Positions 9,861 to 18,989 of a DNA stretch of 64,000 nucleotides are shown here, piece by piece. The notes under the pieces are model-generated. The model was not told where the DNA came from. It did not search any database and worked only from the letters and a program-made list of their open reading frames with translations. Each line of letters starts with the position of its first letter. Position 1 is the stretch's first letter. Position numbers and translations under genes: made by a program. The DNA comes from an uncultured Schlesneria sp. (lineage in GTDB: Bacteria > Planctomycetota > Planctomycetia > Planctomycetales > Planctomycetaceae), in assembly GCA_903871875.1 (NCBI GenBank), contig CAIQIR010000059.1, forward strand, positions 1-64,000, in the 5' to 3' direction.

Positions 9861-11450
9861 ATGATTTCCAACTTCTCCAAGTCGATGTTGAAACAAACGC
9901 TGGCGCCGGTGGTTTTCGTCGTCGTGCTGTGGATCCTCATGAGCTCCGTGACCACTTATTATGTCCAGTGGCTAGAGCGATCACACCAGCGTATTTTCGT
10001 CGACAATACGATGTCGATCCGCGCGGCCGAGACATTACAAATCCTGGTGTGGCGACTCGCTGCGAATTGCCCCGGCGATATCGGGACCTGGCCGGAATTT
10101 CGAGTCCGATGCCGTGAAGTTGATGCTCAGATCGATGATCAACGCCAGAAACTGGGGCAATCGGCTTTCACGCACGAAGAAAGCAAGGTGCTGGCAAAGC
10201 TGGATGATTCGCTGACCAGCCTGCACGAGTTCCTGCGTCAGTCGGTTGTGTCCACCACTGATCAGGGGACGAACGTCCGGGAGTCCGTCGACCTTGCGCT
10301 GGTGCGATTGCAGGCGAATGAGATCGCGTCCCGCATCACGGCATCGGCCAATGAACTGCTGAAACTGAATCAGGATTTGACCGATCAAGACACGTTGCAG
10401 CGGCAAAAGATCAGTCGCTTTGTCTACTTGTCTCGGCTGGGTATGCTGGTGATCGGCCCGTTGTTGGGTGTCCTGTTGGGGTGGCGGCTGGCTCGATTGC
10501 TGCATCGGTCGATCGCGCGGATCGCGGTGACGTTGCACGATGCCAGTTCTAGTAGCGAAAGCGACGTCGGTTCGATTGCGATCGAATCCTCGGGTGATTT
10601 TCAAGATATCCAGCAGCAGGCGGAAAAGGTGGCCGAACGGATGCGACTGGTCAGTCATGATCTGCAGGTTGCCCGTCGCGAAGTACTTCAAGCGGAGCGC
10701 CTGGCTGCCGTGGGTGAACTGGCGGCGGGTGTCGCTCACGAAATTCGCAATCCGCTGACGTCGGTCAAATTGTTGTTGCAGCACGCTCTTCGACAGGCCT
10801 CGGGGCCGACACTTGACGAGAGCAAATTGGAGTTGATTCTCGAAGAGATCGGGCGCATGGAAACGACGATTCAGGGGTTGCTCGATTTTTCGCGGCCACC
10901 CAGTTTGAAACGGGTAAAACATGATTTATGGCAGACACTGCAGCGTGCCATCAATCTTGTCGACGCACGGGCACGGCAACAGGATGTCGAGATCATCACG
11001 CACTGCCTCGACAATCCACTGATTGTTGATGGCGATGCCGAAAAATTGCATCAGGTTCTGGTCAATCTGTTGATCAATGCCATCGAAGCGATGCCGGAAG
11101 GAGGGTGCCTGACGATCGAAGCCACGATTGTCGAGCGGCCAATGGCAGTCGGACTGTCCGATTCCGAGACGCGGAAGCGGGCCGATGACTGTCTGGCGCA
11201 AATCGTCATCCGAGACACCGGTCAGGGGATTCCGGTCGATGTCCTGCCGCGGCTGTTTGAGCCGTTTGCCACCACCAAAGAGCGAGGCACGGGTTTGGGC
11301 TTGGCCGTATCGCATCGGATTGTTGAAGAACATCGTGGGACGATTCAGGCTTGCAACCTTCCCGGGGGCGGCGCGCAATTTACGCTCAAAATTCCACTGG
11401 CGGACACCAAAGTTCCGACATCGCTTTTACGCATGAACCACGCGGTGTGA
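9861..11450 (+). CDS. NtrB-like membrane sensor histidine kinase, module 1
   Basis: A 529-aa kinase from the ATG at 9861. A TTG at 9849 that overlaps the previous stop (TTGA) is an alternative start. TM1 is at about residues 13-34, an extracytoplasmic helical sensor region follows, and TM2 is at about 190-210. The HisKA motif VAHEIRNPL carries the phospho-acceptor His near 293. A HATPase domain follows with LINAIEAMPEGG, DTGQGIP and GTGLGLAVSH. It lies directly after Dab module 1 and 33 nt before the sigma54 activator gene, its evident partner. The signal is unknown; carbon availability or pH are guesses from context. Confidence 0.9.
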   Translation: MISNFSKSMLKQTLAPVVFVVVLWILMSSVTTYYVQWLERSHQRIFVDNTMSIRAAETLQILVWRLAANCPGDIGTWPEFRVRCREVDAQIDDQRQKLGQSAFTHEESKVLAKLDDSLTSLHEFLRQSVVSTTDQGTNVRESVDLALVRLQANEIASRITASANELLKLNQDLTDQDTLQRQKISRFVYLSRLGMLVIGPLLGVLLGWRLARLLHRSIARIAVTLHDASSSSESDVGSIAIESSGDFQDIQQQAEKVAERMRLVSHDLQVARREVLQAERLAAVGELAAGVAHEIRNPLTSVKLLLQHALRQASGPTLDESKLELILEEIGRMETTIQGLLDFSRPPSLKRVKHDLWQTLQRAINLVDARARQQDVEIITHCLDNPLIVDGDAEKLHQVLVNLLINAIEAMPEGGCLTIEATIVERPMAVGLSDSETRKRADDCLAQIVIRDTGQGIPVDVLPRLFEPFATTKERGTGLGLAVSHRIVEEHRGTIQACNLPGGGAQFTLKIPLADTKVPTSLLRMNHAV

Positions 11451-11483
11451 TGTTCGGACGACCGCTTAACGAGGAGATGTCCG

Positions 11484-12932
11484 ATGGAATCACTGCTGGT
11501 CATTGACGACGAAGCCGGAATTTGCCGGACGATTCAGAATATTCTGCAAAGTGACACCTTGCGTGTTCTGACTGCCTTAACGGCGGGTGAGGGATTGCGG
11601 ATATTGCGCGAGGAAATGCCGCACGTCGTGCTGTTGGATATCCGGCTGGGCAAGCAGTCGGGATTGGATCTTTTTCAGCAGGTGCATGAGATCGATCCGA
11701 AGGCTCTCGTCATCTATATCACCGGACATGGCACCACTGACACGGCGATCGAAGCAATGAAAGTCGGCGCATTCGATTATCTGGTCAAACCACTGGACTT
11801 TGATCAGCTGCAACAAGTGGTCGATCAGGCCTTGAAGATCGGGCGGCTGATGCATACTGCGGCCGCGATCGACGATACGAGTTCGACGGATGAAACATCG
11901 GATCGGCTGGTTGGCAACGGTCCATCAATGCAGTCGATCTGCAAACAGATCGGCCGCATTGCGCCTCAGGATGTCAACGTTTTGATTCTGGGTGAAAGCG
12001 GCACGGGTAAAGAACTGGTGGCCCGCGCGTTATATCAGCACAGTCGTCGCAACCAGGCCGCATTCCTGGCGATCAACTGCGCGGCCATCCCCGAAACCCT
12101 GTTGGAAAGCGAACTGTTCGGTCACGAAAAAGGGGCGTTCACCGGCGCTGATCGGAAACGGATCGGGAAATTCGAGCAGTGTCACCATGGCACGTTGTTT
12201 CTGGATGAAGTCGGCGACATGCCGCTGGCCACACAGGCGAAAATCCTGCGGCTGTTGCAAGACGGTCAATTTCAGCGCGTCGGTGGGAATGAAACGTTTT
12301 CCGTCGACGTGCGAATTGTCGCCGCCACAAATCAAAATCTCGAAGCGATGATCGAAGACGGACGCTTCCGTCGCGATCTCTATTACCGATTGCGGGGTGT
12401 CACGCTGCATTTGCCGGCGCTGCGAGAACGCCTGGACGATATTCCCGAGCTGGCCCACTATTTTCTGTTTCGTTTTAATCGACAGCTGGGCACGGCCGTC
12501 CAATCGATTTCGCAGGATGCACTTGATCGTCTGCAGAGTTACCGCTGGCCGGGTAACATCCGCGAATTGCAAAGCGTCATTCGCGAATCTTTGATCGTGT
12601 CGACCGGTCCGACGCTGTTGCCAGAATTCCTATCTATCGAACTCCAAAATGATCCGCTGGCCGATACCGAGACCACAGCGACAATCGTCAACGTCAATCA
12701 AGATGCCTGGCGGGCGCTGGGTGATTTTGTTGAGCACGCCATGACCGACCAGAAGGCAGATGTCTATCGACGAGTGTTGCTGCATTTCGATCGTCTGGTC
12801 ATCAGCCACGCGATGAAAATTTCGGAAGGACTTCAATCACGAGCCGCCGAGATCCTGGGCCTGAGCCGGCCGACATTGCGTGCGAAAATTCGCGCCAGCA
12901 TTCCAGAGAGTCCCCCGGTCGGTCCATCGTGA
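11484..12932 (+). CDS. NtrC-family sigma54-dependent response regulator, module 1
   Basis: A 482-aa protein with three parts: receiver (Asp52 in VVLLDIRLG), AAA+ sigma54-interaction domain (Walker A GESGTGKE near 169, sigma54-contact loop GAFTGA near 217), and a C-terminal Fis-type helix-turn-helix (RAAEILGLSRPTLRAK). GAGGAG lies 8 nt upstream of the ATG. The intact GAFTGA loop implies true sigma54 activation. It is the last gene of the run starting at the sigma54 promoter at 3508, suggesting that it activates its own operon including dabAB. Confidence 0.92.
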   Translation: MESLLVIDDEAGICRTIQNILQSDTLRVLTALTAGEGLRILREEMPHVVLLDIRLGKQSGLDLFQQVHEIDPKALVIYITGHGTTDTAIEAMKVGAFDYLVKPLDFDQLQQVVDQALKIGRLMHTAAAIDDTSSTDETSDRLVGNGPSMQSICKQIGRIAPQDVNVLILGESGTGKELVARALYQHSRRNQAAFLAINCAAIPETLLESELFGHEKGAFTGADRKRIGKFEQCHHGTLFLDEVGDMPLATQAKILRLLQDGQFQRVGGNETFSVDVRIVAATNQNLEAMIEDGRFRRDLYYRLRGVTLHLPALRERLDDIPELAHYFLFRFNRQLGTAVQSISQDALDRLQSYRWPGNIRELQSVIRESLIVSTGPTLLPEFLSIELQNDPLADTETTATIVNVNQDAWRALGDFVEHAMTDQKADVYRRVLLHFDRLVISHAMKISEGLQSRAAEILGLSRPTLRAKIRASIPESPPVGPS

Positions 12933-12964
12933 TTCATCGGTGACACCGCCGGTATCGAGTGGGT

Positions 12965-13354
12965 TTAGGAATCGGGAGCGAACTGCTCGTACCCTAGTTC
13001 ACACAATCGCCTGGTTAGTAATTGATGGCGTTCGGACTCGCGTAGTCCATTCAAAACTCCGTACAGGACGCACCCCATGACGATGGTGGTGACTCGCACG
13101 ACGCTCATCGGCAAATGAAATGGCTTCAGATCCGCGAAGATTTCGTCGACGCTGCAGTATTCGCCGAATTTCTCGCCGTTATAAAGCATCTCAACCCCGC
13201 AGAAATCCGAGGTCCATTCATAGTCGAACGGTCCGTACACTCTGCGTCGGTGCTTGACCCAGAAACGCGTACCGTCGAGTTGGATCCCGTGACTGCCGGA
13301 CACAATAAACTCTCGCAAAAGATCACAAACGGTTCGTCGCGCAGGCCGGATCAT
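12965..13354 (-). CDS. Hypothetical protein, about 129 aa
   Basis: Unrecognised. The frame is convergent with the sigma54 activator gene. The central part (VYGPFDYEWTSDF, then YNGEKFGEYC) has a composition that looks truly coded, and a hydrophobic stretch follows (VVRVTTIVMGCVLYGVL). The ATG at 13354 leaves about 155 bp for divergent promoters. The frame stays open to ATGs at 13486 and 13585, but that N-terminal extension looks less protein-like. No Shine-Dalgarno decides the start. Function unknown. Confidence 0.5.
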   Translation of the reverse strand: MIRPARRTVCDLLREFIVSGSHGIQLDGTRFWVKHRRRVYGPFDYEWTSDFCGVEMLYNGEKFGEYCSVDEIFADLKPFHLPMSVVRVTTIVMGCVLYGVLNGLRESERHQLLTRRLCELGYEQFAPDS

Positions 13355-13509
13355 AGAGATCGCGTGGTTTTCGGCAAGATGGGATGCTTCGCCCTGTTGA
13401 GCGGCGCAAGGCTCTGTCGATACGATTGCCGACGAGTTGTTCCACAGTCGACCCAGAACGGCAATTATTGCCGATTCTCGAACCATGACGCCGTAGTGAC
13501 GAGCCAACG

Positions 13510-15162
13510 ATGAAAACCGCCGCTCTGAAGAAGCTTCGCCAGAAATTGGCCAACGACACGGCCGTGTTCGGACTGTGGGTGACACTCGAATCTCCCAGCG
13601 TCACCGAGATCGCCGTCGGGCTGGGACTCGATTGGGTCGTCATCGATGCCGAGCACGGGCATTTGGACTGGAAAGAAATCGTCGACCATTTGCGAGCGAC
13701 CGTCCGTAGTGACACGGTGGCGCTGGTTCGGATTGCCGAACTAAATAACGGTTTGATCAAACGCGCCCTCGATATCGGAGCCGACGGCGTCGTGATTCCC
13801 TGGATCGAGACGGCCGAACAACTCAAGCAAGCCGTCGCGTTGGCCCGGTATCCCACCGAAGGTCTGCGGGGCATTGGCGGCGAACGGGCGACCTGCTGGG
13901 GGCAGTGCCTGGTCGAGCACACGGCCGAAGCCAATGAAAATGTGCTGGTTGTTCCCATCGTGGAAACGGTCCGTGCAATTCGGCAAGTACCCATGATGTG
14001 TCAGGTGGACGGTGTCGAATTGATGTTCTTCGGACCGGCCGATTTGTCATCGAGTGCCGGGTTTCGCGGACAGTGGGAAGGACCGGGTGTGGCTGAACAG
14101 ATCCTGCAAGCGAAGGACACGATCCGTCGCTCAGGACGTCACTGCGGGGTGCTGGCCACCAGCAACGACAATGTGCGAGAGCGACAGGCACAGGGATTTC
14201 GGGCGATCGGCCTCGGAATGGATTCGGGATTACTTGTGCGGTCGATCCGTTCGTCGTTGTCGGTGATTGGGCGGGATCGAGCCATTCAAGCTTCGTTCAT
14301 CCCATCGGCGCCGATCGCCGCCGCACCTTTGTCGCGACCTCCAGAATCGATGCGTCCCGATCGTGACGAAGTGATGAACGAAGTCGGCAGCGGCGCGCGC
14401 GCCGAAATCGCGCGTGGAGTGAATTTTGAATGTCTGGTCGGCCGACACAATCAGGCACACAAGCTGACAACGGGACTGGTTACATTCGCGCCAGGCGCCG
14501 TATTGCCCTACCATTCGCACATCTTCTCTGAATCAATCACACTGCTGCGGGGTGCGATCTCGGTCGACGTTGAAGGCCGTTCATACTCGCTGAAGAAGTT
14601 GGACAACGCGGTGATTCCCACCGGAGTGGTGCATTCGGCTCGCAATACGTCGGCGACCGAACCGGCCGTCGTGCATATCGCCATGGCCACCGATGCACCC
14701 AGTCGAACGCTCGTTGACAAGTTTTTCACGCGACGATCGATGCCGGATGATGCCACGGGGATCCTGAGTGCTGAACGGGTTAACCGCTTCGCGACGGCCA
14801 AACGATTCGCGGCGGGGCCGAACACCGAGTTCATCGATTGCTTCAATCAAGATCTGATTCCCGGCATCGAAATGAGCGGTGGTTATGGTTTGTTTCAACC
14901 CGGAGGACGCCTTCCCGCGCATGTTCATGATTTTGATGAATCGATCTGTATTATCTCCGGGACTGCGATGTGTATTGTCGAAGGTCGTCGGTACTCGATG
15001 AGTGATTGTTCCACGGCGTTACAGCCCCGTGGCCGCGTTCACTACTTCATCAATGAGTCGAACGGTCCGATGGAAATGCTCTGGGTCTACGCCGGTCCGC
15101 GGCCCGAACGCATCATCGTGGACGAACGCTGTGCGACCGTGGAGGGGAATCCCTGGCGCTGA
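13510..15162 (+). CDS. HpcH/HpaI-family aldolase fused to two cupin domains
   Basis: A 550-aa protein. Residues about 1-260 form a class II pyruvate-type aldolase (HpcH/HpaI): VIDAEHGH with the catalytic-type His49, ADGVVIPWIET, GGERATCWG and FFGPADLS, which carries the metal-binding and substrate region. After a linker come two cupin_2 domains, at about 295-400 (PYHSHIFSESITLLRG, then PTGVVHSA) and about 430-540 (PAHVHDFDESICIISG, then PRGRVHYF). Each shows the two-motif cupin pattern. The aldolase would cleave or form 2-oxo-3-deoxy or oxaloacetate-like acids. The cupins may bind a sugar acid or modify the product. It is a single gene with no operon partner. Confidence 0.82.
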   Translation: MKTAALKKLRQKLANDTAVFGLWVTLESPSVTEIAVGLGLDWVVIDAEHGHLDWKEIVDHLRATVRSDTVALVRIAELNNGLIKRALDIGADGVVIPWIETAEQLKQAVALARYPTEGLRGIGGERATCWGQCLVEHTAEANENVLVVPIVETVRAIRQVPMMCQVDGVELMFFGPADLSSSAGFRGQWEGPGVAEQILQAKDTIRRSGRHCGVLATSNDNVRERQAQGFRAIGLGMDSGLLVRSIRSSLSVIGRDRAIQASFIPSAPIAAAPLSRPPESMRPDRDEVMNEVGSGARAEIARGVNFECLVGRHNQAHKLTTGLVTFAPGAVLPYHSHIFSESITLLRGAISVDVEGRSYSLKKLDNAVIPTGVVHSARNTSATEPAVVHIAMATDAPSRTLVDKFFTRRSMPDDATGILSAERVNRFATAKRFAAGPNTEFIDCFNQDLIPGIEMSGGYGLFQPGGRLPAHVHDFDESICIISGTAMCIVEGRRYSMSDCSTALQPRGRVHYFINESNGPMEMLWVYAGPRPERIIVDERCATVEGNPWR

Positions 15163-15190
15163 CGGCTCCGTTCGGCGACCGGGGCCGTCA
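15160..15190 (+). terminator. Stem-loop after the aldolase-cupin gene
   Basis: TGACGGCTCC pairs with GGGGCCGTCA (9 of 10 pairs) around an 11-nt loop, starting at the stop codon itself. There is no U-tract, so it may be a weak terminator or a 3'-end stabiliser. Confidence 0.35.
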
Positions 15191-15278
15191 CGGGCTTCTC
15201 AGGTCTCCTGCTGTGGAAGAAATTCCGCTAAGATTGGTCGCAGGATGATTTTCTGATCGACCTTCGGAACGAGATTGC

Positions 15279-15950
15279 ATGGACGCTGAATTCACGCCCC
15301 CATTGCTCGGTGATCGTGGCCACCCGCGACACGGACTCTCTTGGCGGATTCCGTGCGCCTTGCTATTGGCCTGTGCGGTATCGCTGCTGATCGACGTTTC
15401 CGTGGCGTCATTCTTCGTCAGTCCGCTGCGGCCGGACGTACTTGATCGTCCGCCGCTCAGGGATGTGGTCGAGATTTGTGAAGATTTTGGACATGGATTC
15501 GGGGCCACGCTGATCATCATCGCAGTTGCCGCTCTGGATCCTCTGAAATGGCGGTGTGTCCCCTGGTTGCTGGCAGGTTCATTGGGCGCGGGAATGGTTG
15601 CCAACGCGATCAAATTCTTTCTTCACCGGGCACGACCCCGCGATTTCGATTTGATGACCGGAAACGTCTGGAACACGTTCGTCCGAGAATCAAATGTTGG
15701 CATCAGTATGCAAAGTTTCCCTTCATCTCATACGGCGACGGCGGTCGGTTTGGCGGTGATGCTAGGGACACTTTATCCGCAGGGACGGTGGTTTTTTTCG
15801 ATGCTGGCAGTTTTGGTGGGGTTGCAACGAATTGTTTCGTCGGCTCATTTTCCCAGCGATGTATTCGCCGGTGCAGCAGTCGGATGGCTGGTAGGAATGA
15901 TTTGTGCGAACGCAGCGAGACTGGGTGCGTCCCCGAATAAAAAGCGGTAA
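15279..15950 (+). CDS. PAP2-family membrane phosphatase, 223 aa
   Basis: A polytopic membrane protein with the complete type 2 phosphatidic-acid phosphatase signature: KFFLHRARP (Lys112, Arg119), PSSH (His151) and RIVSSAHFPSD (Arg184, His190, Asp194). Such enzymes dephosphorylate lipid phosphates (phosphatidate, undecaprenyl diphosphate, lipid A) at the outer face of the membrane. About six hydrophobic segments are visible. It ends about 160 bp before the 3' end of Dab module 2, with which it converges. The exact substrate cannot be assigned. Confidence 0.88.
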   Translation: MDAEFTPPLLGDRGHPRHGLSWRIPCALLLACAVSLLIDVSVASFFVSPLRPDVLDRPPLRDVVEICEDFGHGFGATLIIIAVAALDPLKWRCVPWLLAGSLGAGMVANAIKFFLHRARPRDFDLMTGNVWNTFVRESNVGISMQSFPSSHTATAVGLAVMLGTLYPQGRWFFSMLAVLVGLQRIVSSAHFPSDVFAGAAVGWLVGMICANAARLGASPNKKR

Positions 15951-16108
15951 CCCTGAAACGAGGTCTGTCGGTTCCCCGGTTCGGACAGTCGTGGGATCCG
16001 ATCGTCAAAAGCCCCGTTCGTGACAATGCCGACCAGGACGAACTTGGCTCAGTCAGACGGAATTTGCCGACGGTCTCGGCGCACGTGCTGTCACGGTCCG
16101 GAAAAGAC

Positions 16109-17563
16109 TTATTTCTTCTCCGGGGCCCCTTCTTCTTCGAGAAATGCGTGCGCACCGGCGGTGGTGGCCCGGGCACGAAGAATCCTGTCGGCTGCCCGCT
16201 GACGGGAAACGACGTTGTACTGAGGCAGCAGTCCGCCAATAAAGATCAGGGCCGTCAGCGTAATCACCGCGAATCGCTCGCGAGCTCCGATGCCCAACGA
16301 GACCAGAGACGCGTGATGTGTCCCCGTGAACAGCCGAAAATAAGCGTGGACCACGGCGATTCCATTCAAGGCCGACGCGATCACGACGGCCACACCAACA
16401 AATGGATAGGCTTCGACAGCCCCATCCACCAGCATTTCGGTCCCGATAAATCCGAACGTACCTGGGAATCCGACACTCGCCAGTCCGGTAATCAGAAAGA
16501 GCACTGCCAAGGCAGGAGTATGATTATACAGGCCTTGGAAATGGGTTAGTGACAGACGCCCTCGCCGCGCTTCGAGTGCTCGCAAGGTCAGTCCAAAGCC
16601 ACCCAGAGAGACGCTGACCGACAACCAGACGCACAGGGCACCGGTCAGGCTGACAGGAGTGACGGCCTCCAGTCCCACTAGGACCAGGGCGGAATAACTG
16701 AGGAACAGGTAACAGAAGAATCGCCGGGCATCGGTTTGGACCAGCGCGATACCGGCGGCATAGACCGTGGTCATCAGCGACAGCAATCCGATCGTTCGCA
16801 TGACCCAATCGGGAGCAATTGGCATGACCAGACGAATCGTTGCATACGCGCCGACCAGCGGCATCGCGACGAGTAACGAGGTGCCGAAGGTGGCTCGATC
16901 GAATAGGTCGCTCATCCAGCAATGGAACGGCGCAATCCCGCTCCGAATGAAGACAGCGATCAGCAAGGGGATAATGGCCCACAGCGAATGGACTCGTTTA
17001 TCGACTCCTTCCCATTCCACAAACAGGCGTCCAATCACCAGCATGGCGACGAACAAGGTCATATGTTTGACATAGACGCCGGTGTTCTGGCTGCGGGCGC
17101 GCAATTCCAGAAACGGCGGGACGGTCCCCGCGGCAAGCAGGGCGATGATCAACCACGGGTCTTCACAGCTGAAGGTCGCCAGCAGAATCGCTTCGGACAC
17201 CAGCGTCCACGCGAACGAGAAACGGCGGATCTTCGTCCGCAGCGTTGTCAGCGACACCAGAAAATACAACAGCGCGACCAGCGACAATAAGGGCGCGCTC
17301 AACGGGTCGATCACGAAGATTTCGCGGCCCACCAGTTCCGTTAGCGGATTCCACAAGTCCTGAGCTTCGTGCGGCGGCGTGCCGACCGGGTTGATGAATT
17401 CGTAATCAATCCAGGCGCCGACGGTCGTCACCAGAACGAGCACGTTGAAGAACAACGAGTGTCGGCTGGCGATAAACGGATCGCGCACCCGTCCCACCCA
17501 GATGGCACCAATCAGTGCGATCAGTACAGACGCTTCCAGCCAGGGAAAATGAAGTTCGCTCAT
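16109..17563 (-). CDS. Second antiporter-like membrane subunit of Dab module 2
   Basis: A 484-aa polytopic protein, paralogue of the 8443-9852 product: shared PWLEA/PWLEL start, [23 protein letters not shown] and GFPGTFGF. As in module 1, the TM7-type motif has Arg207 (FIRSGIAPFHCW) and the TM8-type motif has Arg (TDARRFFCYLF) where NuoL/NuoM proteins have Lys. The C-terminus is charged and acidic (EEEGAPEKK). It is the last gene of module 2 and overlaps the upstream dabB by 4 nt. Confidence 0.8.
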   Translation of the reverse strand: MSELHFPWLEASVLIALIGAIWVGRVRDPFIASRHSLFFNVLVLVTTVGAWIDYEFINPVGTPPHEAQDLWNPLTELVGREIFVIDPLSAPLLSLVALLYFLVSLTTLRTKIRRFSFAWTLVSEAILLATFSCEDPWLIIALLAAGTVPPFLELRARSQNTGVYVKHMTLFVAMLVIGRLFVEWEGVDKRVHSLWAIIPLLIAVFIRSGIAPFHCWMSDLFDRATFGTSLLVAMPLVGAYATIRLVMPIAPDWVMRTIGLLSLMTTVYAAGIALVQTDARRFFCYLFLSYSALVLVGLEAVTPVSLTGALCVWLSVSVSLGGFGLTLRALEARRGRLSLTHFQGLYNHTPALAVLFLITGLASVGFPGTFGFIGTEMLVDGAVEAYPFVGVAVVIASALNGIAVVHAYFRLFTGTHHASLVSLGIGARERFAVITLTALIFIGGLLPQYNVVSRQRAADRILRARATTAGAHAFLEEEGAPEKK

Positions 17564-18945
17564 AGCAGCTCCTCAAGAGTTGGCGAAGTCTCTGAGGGAT
17601 GAGGCACCGAAGCATCGGGCCCGGAAAGCCAGCGTGTCCAGCGGAGTTCGAGGGAATCACATTGTCGCAGGAAACTCAAAAACGGACGGACGAACAGTTC
17701 TTTCAAATAGGCATCCAGATAGCCGCGTTCCAACGCTAAACGGTAATACCAGATCCGTGCGCTGTCGGTGGCACTACCCAGCCACGCGCCCGAAAACCGG
17801 GGTAATCGTTCGCCGATCGCGTCTTCCATCGTGCGATAATCGTAAAGCAGCGTAGGAGCTCGCAAAAACTGCAGCGTGCGAAGGCAACCATGTCCGAGAA
17901 TGTGGACGAGAGCCAAATATTGGAATCCGATTCCAATTTCGGCAAAAATTAATCCGACCTGCGACATGGACGCGAACGACAATGCGCTTTTGATGTCGGT
18001 TTGAACATCGCCTGCGAACGTGGCGAAGATCGCCGTGCCCACACCGACCATAATGATAATGATTCGCAAGATCAGGGACTGATGAATAATCGGGCTGAAT
18101 CGCAGTAACAGAAACGCTCCAAGGTGAACCGACAGGGCTCCATAGAACACGGCACTGGAAGGAGTGGGGCCTTCCATGGCACGTGGCAGCCAACCAGAAA
18201 AGGGAACCATCGCCGATTTGCCCATCGCCGCGACCAGCAACAACAGGCCGACGAACAGGGCCTGGTAGGGCTGAATCAGCGCGGCCCCATTGGGCCATTC
18301 TCCGGTCAGAAATTTGTCGAAATCGCCTTCGCCCGTCATGTGGTGCAAGGCAATCGAGGCGAGTAGCAAAGCGGCGTCCGAGACGCGGTACACAATCCAG
18401 ACGTGCAAACCATTCGAAGCCGGAGCGGGTCGCTCATGAAAGAAGGCCACGAGTAAGGCGGATGACAATCCGACCAGTTCCCAGCCGGTGAACAATGTTT
18501 CGATCGTTCCTGCCAGCGATGTCGTGACCATACCTACGACGAACAAGGACAGCAGCACAAAAAACCGGTTGAAGCCGCGTTCACGGTGCATGTAACGATT
18601 GGCGAAGGCCGCGATCGTACCGCACAGCAAATAAGTCAGAATGACGAACGGCACCGACAGGCGATCGAATTCAAATTTGAAGACGAAATGAAAATTTCGG
18701 ACATGGACCCAGCTGCCCATTTCGATGGGAACTTGCGTGTCGTCCCACACGAGCATGGAAGCCAGCATGGCGATTGAGGCAATCAGGCCGGTCAGTATGG
18801 CGGATTGGACACACCGGGCGATCGCGCGCTCGGACAAAGGGCGATTTCGCAGCAGCGAGGCGAGTCCCAAGGTCGCGAACAACCCCACGGGGGCACCCAC
18901 GACGAGAAGCCCGAGCGCTCTGAAGGCAAGTTCGCGGTCAAACAT
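17560..18945 (-). CDS. dabB: DabB-type NuoL/MrpA-like antiporter subunit, module 2
   Basis: 461 aa, exactly the length of the module 1 paralogue, with the same key residues: Glu156 in GWELVG, Lys near 244 in [21 protein letters not shown] and Lys near 320 in TDIKSALSF. It should conduct the driving ion for the DabA partner encoded 44 nt upstream. GGAGAG precedes the ATG. The gene overlaps the following antiporter-like gene (ATGA). Confidence 0.9.
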   Translation of the reverse strand: MFDRELAFRALGLLVVGAPVGLFATLGLASLLRNRPLSERAIARCVQSAILTGLIASIAMLASMLVWDDTQVPIEMGSWVHVRNFHFVFKFEFDRLSVPFVILTYLLCGTIAAFANRYMHRERGFNRFFVLLSLFVVGMVTTSLAGTIETLFTGWELVGLSSALLVAFFHERPAPASNGLHVWIVYRVSDAALLLASIALHHMTGEGDFDKFLTGEWPNGAALIQPYQALFVGLLLLVAAMGKSAMVPFSGWLPRAMEGPTPSSAVFYGALSVHLGAFLLLRFSPIIHQSLILRIIIIMVGVGTAIFATFAGDVQTDIKSALSFASMSQVGLIFAEIGIGFQYLALVHILGHGCLRTLQFLRAPTLLYDYRTMEDAIGERLPRFSGAWLGSATDSARIWYYRLALERGYLDAYLKELFVRPFLSFLRQCDSLELRWTRWLSGPDASVPHPSETSPTLEELL

Positions 18946-18989
18946 GGTGCTCGATTACTCTCCGAAACCGGCTGACGATCTGGAAACGA

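Noticed and set aside
10035-10922. Minus-strand open frame of 295 codons
   Set aside because: Antisense to the NtrB-like kinase; no recognisable domain.
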